From IMG/VR virus record IMGVR_UViG_3300043449_002688, positions 62,001 to 126,000 of that record: a stretch of DNA of 64,000 nucleotides. One strand, written 5' to 3'. A program made the position numbers and the translations under genes. Under the pieces are notes generated by a model. The model did not search any database. It was not told the DNA's origin and saw only the letters and a program-made list of their open reading frames with translations. The first letter of the stretch is position 1, and each line of letters begins with the position of its first letter. Shown piece by piece: positions 16,464 to 22,178 of the stretch. This DNA comes from a virus.

Positions 16464-17072
16464 ATGCTAACGGCAATTGGCGATGTAATGCGAAAATGTT
16501 ACGAAAAAGGCTGGATTACTACCAGAGATGGGAATGTAAGTCTGCGAAAAAAGGGAAGTAATTTCCTTTACATTACTCCATCCGGCGTAAGAAAAAATAA
16601 GATTGAAGTTGAAAATATTGTAAAAATAAAAATTGAAAACAACAAATTAGTTATACCTGACGGTAAAACTCCATCAGGCGAACTTCACATGCATTGGCTT
16701 TTACAGTCTGTAAATAATACACAAACCAGAGCAGTTTTGCATGTTCACGCCACAAATATCGTAGCGGCAATGTATGCGGGCTGGAGCTTAATGGAAATTG
16801 CTATGTTTTTTCCAGAAGTTAATAGATACACCAAAGTTGGACCAAATGTGCCTGCTTTACCTGCAACTTCAAAAGAATTAGGGGATGCTACTTTTCAAGC
16901 AATGACCCAATTTAATCCTACAGATTCAAGTATATCTATTACTTATGATATAGTTGGTCAGGCTTATCACGGCGTATGTGCGATAGCTAGACATCCTTGG
17001 GAAGCTTACGAACATGTAGAAAGATTAGATCATATTTGTGAAATAGTATTAAAAAGTGGAGTTAAGCCGTGA
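16464..17072 (+). CDS. Class II aldolase/adducin-family enzyme
   Basis: 202 residues, the usual length for the family that includes L-fuculose-phosphate aldolase, ribulose-5-phosphate 4-epimerase and methylthioribulose-1-phosphate dehydratase (MtnB). Visible features are the phosphate-binding N-terminal TRDGNVSLR and ITPSG, the acidic residue in SGELHMHW, the zinc ligands in LHVHATN (HxH), and a third His in YHGVCAIARHP. A helix with E.LDHICEI follows, as in the family. GGAGG precedes the ATG. Which reaction it performs cannot be decided; the SGELHMHW and HVHAT pattern leans to MtnB-like dehydratases. Enzymes of this kind are rare in phages, so it may alter sugar-phosphate or methionine-salvage metabolism of the host. 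Confidence 0.88.
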   Translation: MLTAIGDVMRKCYEKGWITTRDGNVSLRKKGSNFLYITPSGVRKNKIEVENIVKIKIENNKLVIPDGKTPSGELHMHWLLQSVNNTQTRAVLHVHATNIVAAMYAGWSLMEIAMFFPEVNRYTKVGPNVPALPATSKELGDATFQAMTQFNPTDSSISITYDIVGQAYHGVCAIARHPWEAYEHVERLDHICEIVLKSGVKP

Positions 17073-17542
17073 AAAAAGCCATTGGATTAAGCTTTGCTAT
17101 ACATTTAATGGTATTTTTATTTTTGGGATTAGAGTTCTCTAAAAAAGAATTACAGCAGCAAATTCCTGAAAATAATACAAAACCTGATTTGGTCGTCGAA
17201 GTAGTGGAAAAGCCTAAAAGCTCTGAATCGAAATCAGAAACAAATATTATCAGTAACGATGAAGTTCCTATTCCAAAAAAAGATTCTGAAGATAGTTCCT
17301 GCGATTCTTATTATGGCGGAATTGGTATTTCTCAAGACTATAGAACAGGAATGCTAACAGAAATTTTTAATGGTTATGCTGCCGAACGAGCTGGACTTTT
17401 AGTTGGAGATATAGTTAGGTCGGTTACAGGCGAAGAGATTCGCGGTGAAGTTGGAACTGTTTTAGAGTTAAAAGTCTACAGAAACGATCAAGTTTTTTCT
17501 TTAAGTTTGACAAGAGAAAAAATTTGCTATAACAATATCTAA
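17069..17542 (+). CDS. TonB-type membrane anchor fused to a PDZ domain
   Basis: 157 residues, GTG start overlapping the previous stop (GTGA). Residues about 7-24 are one transmembrane helix containing S-x-x-x-H (LSFAIH), the spacing of the Ser/His pair that lets TonB interact with ExbB/ExbD. A Pro/Lys/Glu-rich linker follows (about 30-85). Residues about 88-150 form a PDZ domain: GGIGIS, EIFNGYAAERAGLLVGDIVRSVTGEEI, then LELKVYRNDQVFSLSLTRE, as in CtpA/GspC-type PDZ domains. There is no TonB C-terminal domain. It probably sits in the inner membrane with the PDZ in the periplasm, binding a protein C-terminus. GspC-like organisation is an alternative reading. Confidence 0.82.
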   Translation: MKKAIGLSFAIHLMVFLFLGLEFSKKELQQQIPENNTKPDLVVEVVEKPKSSESKSETNIISNDEVPIPKKDSEDSSCDSYYGGIGISQDYRTGMLTEIFNGYAAERAGLLVGDIVRSVTGEEIRGEVGTVLELKVYRNDQVFSLSLTREKICYNNI

Positions 17543-17553
17543 AAGAGGATTTT

Positions 17554-17835
17554 ATGCATAAAAATGGGGATAGAGTAGAACTTTGCCAAACTATTGTTGG
17601 AAAATATAGTGATGGTAAATATAAAATTAGGCTTGGAACGAATGTTTTTGTTGATGCAGAAGAAAAAGATTTACTGCCTATTGTAAAGAAAAAAGGAACT
17701 GATTTAGCAAAACCAACAGCAATCATTACAGTTGGGGTAATGGGGCTGTTTAGCTCTTTATATTTTGAATCTTTTGAGCCTGTACTTATTTTTGCACTAA
17801 TAGTGTTATACATAGCGTCTATTTCTAAAAAATAG
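17554..17835 (+). CDS. Small membrane protein
   Basis: 93 residues. The N-terminal half (about 1-50) is soluble and beta-rich (GDRVELCQTIVGKYSDGKYKIRLG), resembling a small barrel such as an SH3- or KOW-like fold by pattern only. The C-terminal half has two hydrophobic stretches (about 54-68 and 74-89) and ends in a basic SKK. GAGG precedes the ATG. It follows the TonB/PDZ gene by 11 bases, so both could act at the inner membrane. No family recognised. Confidence 0.7.
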   Translation: MHKNGDRVELCQTIVGKYSDGKYKIRLGTNVFVDAEEKDLLPIVKKKGTDLAKPTAIITVGVMGLFSSLYFESFEPVLIFALIVLYIASISKK

Positions 17836-17860
17836 TTAATACCACGATTAAGGTAATTTA

Positions 17861-18088
17861 ATGAAGCGAAGCGAAATGGTCCAAGCAATTGCGAGTCAGA
17901 TTATTATTGTTTTAAATGACAATTTTGATGATATTAATGTAGATTGGCAAAAAGCTACAGATATGGCTGATCATATGCTTCGTAATTTAGAGCTGCAAAA
18001 AATCATTATACCTCCTCCTGTCCATTCTTTAACCGTTAACGGCATTTCTCTTAATGGAAAAAATATTTGGGAGCCTGAAGACCTCTAA
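17861..18088 (+). CDS. MKRSEM-family small protein
   Basis: 75 residues. It starts MKRSEM and ends NIWEPEDL, the two hallmarks of a family with at least six members here (also 18954, 34934, 35593, 35825 and 36249). Its last 25 residues, LTVNGISLNGKNIWEPED, closely match the member at 34934 (LTINGVSFIAKNIWEPED), although the middle differs. Unlike the 35 kb members it does not overlap its upstream gene. Function unknown; the protein is small, acidic, helical and presumably cytoplasmic. Confidence 0.75.
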   Translation: MKRSEMVQAIASQIIIVLNDNFDDINVDWQKATDMADHMLRNLELQKIIIPPPVHSLTVNGISLNGKNIWEPEDL

Positions 18089-18099
18089 AAGGAGGCTAT

Positions 18100-18957
18100 A
18101 TGCCTAAGCTTGAGCTTGTTAAAGATAGTGGGATTAAAACCGTCAATATGACTGGCGCTAACTGGAGCGAACTAATTGTCGAATCTTTTAAAAAAAGTGG
18201 TTTTGCAGTTATAACAAATCATGGCATTGATATGCAAAAGGTCAACGACCTTTATGATCAATGGAAAGTTTTCTTTGATTCTGATAAAAAATATGATAAA
18301 AAAACTGTTGATGGAGTTAAAGGATTTTTTCCTTTTAAAAGTGAAAATGCAAAAGGAAATCCAGTTAAAGATTTGAAAGAATTTTACCACGCTTTTTATC
18401 CTTTTAAAAATTTACCAGATGGCATTAGTGAATACTTAACTTTTAACGTAACAGAAGATTTACTTGGTATCGCAAGGCACATTTTATTTATTCTTCAACC
18501 TCATATACCAAAACATCTAGTTGATATTCAAAACGAACCTTTACATAAAATGGCTAGAGGTTCAAATAGCACTTTGCTTAGAATTCTACATTATCCGCCA
18601 GTAATTGAAATGGAAAAAGGAGCTGTTCGAGCCGCCGCCCATGAAGATATTAATTTAATTACTCTGCTTCCTTCTGCAACTCAACCAGGACTAGAGGTAT
18701 TAGATTTGGAAGGTAATTGGCATAAGGTGGAATGTGATCCTGGTTCAATTGTAATTAATGTCGGAGATATGCTGCAGGAAGCCAGCGGAGGGCTTTTTAA
18801 AAGCACAACTCACAGGGTAGTTAATCCAAGTTCAGAAAATATTTCTAGATATTCCATGCCGCTATTTGTCCATCCTAAGCCAAATTCTGTTTTAAGTAAA
18901 AAATATACTGCTGACCAATACCTCAATGAAAGACTAAAGGAAATTGGACTAAAATGA
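18100..18957 (+). CDS. 2-oxoglutarate/Fe(II)-dependent oxygenase, isopenicillin N synthase-like
   Basis: 285 residues with the two-part layout of the IPNS/plant dioxygenase superfamily. The N-terminal domain has VESFKKSGFAVITNHGID (about 28-45). The catalytic domain has the iron ligands His and Asp in AAAHEDINLITLL (about 184-196), the distal His in KSTTHRVVNP (about 240-249) and the 2-oxoglutarate-binding Arg in SRYSMPLF (about 256-263). All key residues are present, so it should be active. AAGGAGG precedes ATG. Its stop overlaps the start of another MKRSEM-type gene (ATGA). The substrate cannot be told; known superfamily members oxidise small molecules, while phage 2OG enzymes can also modify nucleotides or proteins. 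Confidence 0.9.
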   Translation: MPKLELVKDSGIKTVNMTGANWSELIVESFKKSGFAVITNHGIDMQKVNDLYDQWKVFFDSDKKYDKKTVDGVKGFFPFKSENAKGNPVKDLKEFYHAFYPFKNLPDGISEYLTFNVTEDLLGIARHILFILQPHIPKHLVDIQNEPLHKMARGSNSTLLRILHYPPVIEMEKGAVRAAAHEDINLITLLPSATQPGLEVLDLEGNWHKVECDPGSIVINVGDMLQEASGGLFKSTTHRVVNPSSENISRYSMPLFVHPKPNSVLSKKYTADQYLNERLKEIGLK

Positions 18958-19163
18958 AAAAAAGCGAAATGGTCAAAATCATTGAAAAAGTAATTAAAAG
19001 TAATGAATTTAGTGTAAGCAAAAAATTAGGTTTTATTAAAAAAAGATCGGATGTAGCTTTAGATATTTTAAAAGCTATAGAAGCTGCTGGAATGCTACCT
19101 CCGACTAAAGCTTTAACGAAAGATAATAAAGAAGTTCTTGTAGCCGTTTGGGAAAAAGAATAA
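18954..19163 (+). CDS. MKRSEM-family small protein (MKKSEM variant)
   Basis: 69 residues. It starts MKKSEM, has AAGMLPP near residue 45 and ends VAVWEKE, a shortened form of the family's W-E-x-E end. The Lys-rich middle (VSKKLGFIKKRSD) differs from the 35 kb members. It overlaps the oxygenase stop by ATGA and is thus coupled to it, the same kind of coupling the other members show. Role unknown. Confidence 0.75.
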   Translation: MKKSEMVKIIEKVIKSNEFSVSKKLGFIKKRSDVALDILKAIEAAGMLPPTKALTKDNKEVLVAVWEKE

Positions 19164-19171
19164 AGGATCAT

Positions 19172-19309
19172 ATGAATTTATTAAAATATTTAAGTGCTGT
19201 AGCTTTTACTGGAATTATTGCTTATTTTTTTGTTTTACTAGTTCTTGGTATTGGATGGAGTTTTTCTTATAGCTGCTTCTGTTTAAGGAGTTTAAATGAG
19301 CGTAATTAA
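19172..19309 (+). CDS. Single-helix membrane peptide
   Basis: 45 residues with a good ribosome binding site (AAAGGA) seven bases before the ATG. Residues about 5-33 form a long hydrophobic segment; a short Cys-containing basic tail follows (YSCFCLRSLNERN). It overlaps the next gene by 14 bases. Too short to assign; small phage membrane peptides often target host membrane functions. Confidence 0.55.
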   Translation: MNLLKYLSAVAFTGIIAYFFVLLVLGIGWSFSYSCFCLRSLNERN

Positions 19310-19499
19310 AAAACCAAAGCCCCTAAAACTTGTTAATCCTGCTTTTGGGGAAGGGCAAAAACTGTGCGTGAAACAATATGATACAGGCTATTACGTTTAT
19401 TTGAATTATCAAGAAATTCCTTTTAATGATTTGGATGCTGTGATAGACTGGTTAAACCAAGTACGGGAGTGGTCAAAGGCAGGGAAGCCTAATAATTAA
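19296..19499 (+). CDS. Hypothetical protein
   Basis: 67 residues, preceded by AAGGAG. Basic N-terminus (KKPKPLK), then YDTGYYVYLNYQEIPF and a helix DLDAVIDWLNQVREW. The strand-strand-helix arrangement suggests a small alpha/beta fold. Not recognised. Confidence 0.65.
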   Translation: MSVIKKPKPLKLVNPAFGEGQKLCVKQYDTGYYVYLNYQEIPFNDLDAVIDWLNQVREWSKAGKPNN

Positions 19500-19502
19500 C
19501 CT

Positions 19503-19523
19503 TAACCCTTGAAAGGGGTTTTT
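19503..19523 (+). terminator. Small hairpin overlapping the ribosome binding site of the lipoprotein gene
   Basis: AACCCT and AGGGGTT pair around a TGAA loop and are followed by TTT, directly before ATG. The GAAAGGGG ribosome binding site lies in the stem, so it may act as a weak terminator, a translation gate, or both. Confidence 0.4.
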
Positions 19524-20051
19524 ATGGTTAAAATTATTGTTATCCTCATTCTGAGCTTTTTGACTACATCTTGTGGCCAGCTTTTAAATCAAGATCCGCG
19601 AAGATTTACTTCACTTGATCCTACATTTAAACCTCAACTAGAAGTATTTGAATCTTTGTATGGCAGACCTGTTTACGATATTGCCATTGGGTTTGCAGAC
19701 CTTCAAGAGCCTAAAGTAGGTCTCTGTATTCAATGGTCTAGCGGCCATTGGGAAATTCATATTGATAAAAAATATTGGGCTAGAGCAACTCCAGAAGCAA
19801 GATTGGGACTTGTTTTGCATGAACTTGGCCATTGTGTCCTAAAAAGAGACCATGTTTCTAAGCGAAAATATTACGAAGGACAGCATGTACTTGGAGAAAT
19901 CCCAGTTAGCCTAATGTATCCTTATAATTTTTATTCTTATAGCTTTTCAGAACTTGAATCTTATTATCTAAAAGAATTGTTTAATCCATCAAGTTCTGGT
20001 AAATTTGAAGATAATGTTACTCAAAAAACTTATGAGTGCGATGAACATTAA
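19524..20051 (+). CDS. Lipoprotein with metzincin-like zinc protease motif
   Basis: 175 residues from the ATG at 19524, chosen for the AAAGGGG upstream. Residues 1-17 are a lipoprotein signal peptide ending in the lipobox LTTSC, so Cys17 would be lipidated after cleavage. Residues about 99-110 read HELGHCVLKRDH, an HExxHxxxxxxH zinc site as in metzincin proteases, preceded by a hydrophobic helix (RLGLVLHE). The required Met-turn residue may be the Met in SLMYPYN, about 25 residues on. At this size it is a minimal catalytic domain. It would act at the outer or inner membrane face. A role in modifying the host envelope or excluding other phages is inference. Confidence 0.82.
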   Translation: MVKIIVILILSFLTTSCGQLLNQDPRRFTSLDPTFKPQLEVFESLYGRPVYDIAIGFADLQEPKVGLCIQWSSGHWEIHIDKKYWARATPEARLGLVLHELGHCVLKRDHVSKRKYYEGQHVLGEIPVSLMYPYNFYSYSFSELESYYLKELFNPSSSGKFEDNVTQKTYECDEH

Positions 20052-20065
20052 TATAAGAGGGTAGA

Positions 20066-20320
20066 ATGAAACAACTGTTTTTAACCATAACCGCATTAAT
20101 TGTTTTTTATCTTTGGTCTTTAAATTCTATAATGAAAACAGCTACTATGACTATTAATTCTCAAAATTACACCATGATAGAAATTGCAAAAAATTCTTAT
20201 TCAGCAGGATGCTTAACAGAAAGGTTTCCGCAAGAAAGCAGAGAAAATCAGGTTATTCGTTGTAAAGTTTTTGCTAAACATTATTCAGATCAAATTAAAC
20301 AAATTATGGGAATGGAATAA
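20066..20320 (+). CDS. Small exported or membrane-anchored protein
   Basis: 84 residues. One N-terminal hydrophobic helix (about 3-22) acts as a signal anchor, followed by a soluble domain with two cysteines (SAGCLTERF and VIRCKVF) that could form a disulfide in the periplasm. GAGGG precedes the ATG. It lies directly after the lipoprotein gene and may be part of the same envelope-directed group. No family recognised. Confidence 0.7.
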   Translation: MKQLFLTITALIVFYLWSLNSIMKTATMTINSQNYTMIEIAKNSYSAGCLTERFPQESRENQVIRCKVFAKHYSDQIKQIMGME

Positions 20321-20321
20321 T

Positions 20322-20834
20322 ATGACTTTTAATGAATTCGCTCAACAATATCGCCCAGCGATGGTTAAGTTTGCAAACTCTTATAATCTTTCACAGTTTG
20401 AAAAAGATGAAGTTATTCAAAAAGGGCTAATTCATTTAATGTTTAATTGGCAAAAAGTTGATCTTAATAAAAATTTAAATGCATTATGCAAAACAGTAGT
20501 CATGCATCATGTAAAAATGGAAACAAGAGGTAGTCGGTCAAAATATTTTGATTCCCAGATTTATATTGACCAAGAATATGGCGAAGATGAATTAACTTTT
20601 GAAATCCCAACTGAAGCAACTCAAGAAGAAGACGTTGAATCTCAGCAGGTAAACAAAAACCTTAATAAGGCTTTAGGAAAAATGTCAAAAGACTACCCTG
20701 AGCATGTTACTGTTATTAGGCAAACTCTTGAAGGAAAACCTTTAGTTGATATTGCAAAAGACTTAAAAATGGAATATGATAAGACTAAAGATCTTTTAAG
20801 ATATGGCATAGTTGTTTTAAAAAAACAAAAATAA
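20322..20834 (+). CDS. RNA polymerase sigma-like factor (ECF-type layout)
   Basis: 170 residues from the ATG at 20322, two bases after the previous stop; a longer in-frame start at 20271 lies inside that gene. Residues about 1-65 resemble sigma region 2: FAQQYRPAMVKFANSYNLSQFEKDEVIQKGLIHLMFNWQKVD then LNALCKTVVMHHVKMETRG. After an acidic linker (about 80-108) comes a region-4-like part: LNKALGKMSKDYPEHVTVIRQTLEGKPLVDIAKDLKMEYDKTKDLLRYGI, where the second half fits a helix-turn-helix. The layout matches small ECF-like sigma factors of phages. It is a natural candidate to direct late transcription from the CCTAATCTT elements, by analogy with T4 gp55. Match is by pattern, not alignment. Confidence 0.72.
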   Translation: MTFNEFAQQYRPAMVKFANSYNLSQFEKDEVIQKGLIHLMFNWQKVDLNKNLNALCKTVVMHHVKMETRGSRSKYFDSQIYIDQEYGEDELTFEIPTEATQEEDVESQQVNKNLNKALGKMSKDYPEHVTVIRQTLEGKPLVDIAKDLKMEYDKTKDLLRYGIVVLKKQK

Positions 20835-20859
20835 CTAAGCTTTTTTTTGAATTTAGTGC

Positions 20860-20932
20860 TGGGTTGTAGCCAAGTTGGTAAGGCAGCACACTGTTAATGT
20901 GCCCACCGCAGGTTCGAATCCTGCCAGCCCAG
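20860..20932 (+). tRNA. tRNA-Asn (GTT)
   Basis: 73-base cloverleaf. Acceptor stem TGGGTTG pairs with CAGCCCA (one G-T), anticodon stem GCACA/TGTGC encloses CTGTTAA with anticodon GTT, and the T arm is GCAGG-TTCGAAT-CCTGC. The discriminator is G, as is usual for tRNA-Asn. CCA is not fully encoded (GCAG follows), so the tail must be added by a nucleotidyltransferase. Confidence 0.93.
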
Positions 20933-20966
20933 CAGTAAATTCACTGTTTTTAAAAGAAAGTTTAAT

Positions 20967-21344
20967 ATGCTTGTAAGAGCAAAAACTTTAGCACAAAAAA
21001 TCAGTCAAAAATCTGACCATCCTGCATTTAAAATGGGAGCTTGTGTTTATTACAAAAACCATATTTTATCGGCAGGGTTTAACAGCTCTAAGACTCACCC
21101 TTTAGTTAAACATTATTCCCCATACAAAACCCTTCATGCAGAAATGCATGCTATCATAAGAGCTGGCTTAAATAATGTAAAAGGTACAAGCATAGTCGTA
21201 TATCGTTCTTTAAAATCAGGACAAATGGCAATGGCAAGACCTTGCCCAATTTGTTTGAAAATAATGAAACAATATGGGATAATGAGTGTAACTTATACTA
21301 CAGAAAATGGATGGAAAACAGAGTTTGTTAACGAAATGGAATAA
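20967..21344 (+). CDS. Zinc-dependent nucleotide/cytidine deaminase family protein
   Basis: 125 residues. The deaminase signature is complete: zinc ligand and proton shuttle in LHAEMHAI (HAE, about 56-63) and the two zinc Cys in RPCPICLKI (PCxxC, about 91-99). The N-terminus MLVRAKTLAQKIS.KSDHPAFKMGACVYYKN and SAGFNSSKTHPL match the core beta strands of the cytidine/deoxycytidylate deaminase superfamily. In phages such enzymes usually supply dUMP for dTTP synthesis, but the loop lengths do not let me choose between dCMP deaminase, cytidine deaminase or a nucleic-acid editing member. It follows tRNA-Asn by 34 bases. Confidence 0.87.
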   Translation: MLVRAKTLAQKISQKSDHPAFKMGACVYYKNHILSAGFNSSKTHPLVKHYSPYKTLHAEMHAIIRAGLNNVKGTSIVVYRSLKSGQMAMARPCPICLKIMKQYGIMSVTYTTENGWKTEFVNEME

Positions 21345-21353
21345 GGAGTTTTT

Positions 21354-21722
21354 ATGAAAAAGAAACTGTCTCTAAAACATAAATGTCAAAAATTGGTTCT
21401 TGCACTTAAAGCAAAAGTTTACCAATGGACAGGGCTTTATCTAGCCCAAGAAGAAGAAAGACGAATGCTTCGTAGCTCATTTTTTTGGAAACAATTTAAT
21501 TCATTTCCTCCTAAAAATAATTTGACAGATAAAGAAAAACAAGATTTTGTAGTTGCTGTTTGGAAAGCCCACAGAGGATTCCATCAACTAAGCAAGCTTT
21601 ATGTTTTAGAAATCTTGGTACGAGCAAAAGCTAAGAAGCTTACCAAAAATGTTAATCATAAGCTTAGTAAACTTGTGCGTAAGGTTAGTAAATTGGTCAA
21701 GCAATTGGTGAGGAAAAAGTGA
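21354..21722 (+). CDS. Basic helical protein
   Basis: 122 residues, strongly basic with three Lys-rich segments: the start (KKKLSLKHKCQK), about 80-95 (RAKAKKLTKNVNHK) and the end (KLSKLVRKVSKLVKQLVRKK). The last 25 residues form a regular amphipathic pattern of Lys/Arg and Leu/Val every three to four residues, which suggests membrane or nucleic-acid binding. AAGGAG precedes ATG. It overlaps the next gene (GTGA). No family recognised. Confidence 0.65.
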   Translation: MKKKLSLKHKCQKLVLALKAKVYQWTGLYLAQEEERRMLRSSFFWKQFNSFPPKNNLTDKEKQDFVVAVWKAHRGFHQLSKLYVLEILVRAKAKKLTKNVNHKLSKLVRKVSKLVKQLVRKK

Positions 21723-21943
21723 AAAATAAAGTTCGGCCATTTGGTCATGTATTGCTTGATCTAGAAAAAATTATGCTTGAAATGACGGATCAGCATGACC
21801 TTCAATGGGGCGATATTTTAAATTTAGTTCGAGGATATTTAGAAGTTCATTGTCCGGAAGCTAGAGAAGAATATACTGCTGGTGGACATCCTGAATTTTA
21901 TTATGGGCCAGCTAAAAATGAGGTAAAAAATGACGTTGAATAA
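21719..21943 (+). CDS. Hypothetical protein
   Basis: 74 residues with a GTG start overlapping the previous stop. The sequence VRPFGHVLLDLEKIMLEMTDQHDLQWGDILNLVRGYLEVHCPEAREEY is helical with conserved-looking His and Trp, followed by TAGGHPEFYYGP. Phage proteins of this length with a 'D.HDLQ.GDIL..V..YL..HCP' pattern are familiar as conserved hypotheticals, but no function is known to me. It overlaps the next gene by 14 bases. Confidence 0.7.
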   Translation: MKNKVRPFGHVLLDLEKIMLEMTDQHDLQWGDILNLVRGYLEVHCPEAREEYTAGGHPEFYYGPAKNEVKNDVE

Positions 21944-22133
21944 AGCTAGAGCTATTTTTATTGGTTCAGTATTTACTGGCCTAATTTTAGGTGGAGTGTT
22001 AAGTAATTGGAGTTCTACCTACGCTTACGCTTACTTCTTTGGCGTTTTAAGCGGCACAGGTGGAAGTTTAGCTTATTTAATTTACATCATGGAAATGATG
22101 GATTCTAAAAGAAAATCATTAAATACAAAATAA
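21930..22133 (+). CDS. Two-helix membrane protein
   Basis: 67 residues with two hydrophobic segments (about 8-25 and 33-52) containing several Gly and Tyr, and a basic end (DSKRKSLNTK). GAGG precedes the ATG inside the previous gene. Last gene of the plus-strand accessory cluster, followed at once by a terminator. Function unknown. Confidence 0.65.
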   Translation: MTLNKARAIFIGSVFTGLILGGVLSNWSSTYAYAYFFGVLSGTGGSLAYLIYIMEMMDSKRKSLNTK

Positions 22134-22140
22134 AGAAAAC

Positions 22141-22175
22141 AAAACCCCAAAATCGTCCTGAAATTGGGGTTTTTG
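22141..22175. terminator. Bidirectional terminator between convergent units
   Basis: AAAACCCCAA and the complementary TTGGGGTTTT flank an imperfect inner stem and are bordered by A- and T-rich tracts, giving a usable terminator on both strands between the membrane protein gene and the 1583-residue structural gene. Confidence 0.85.
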
Positions 22176-22178
22176 TTT

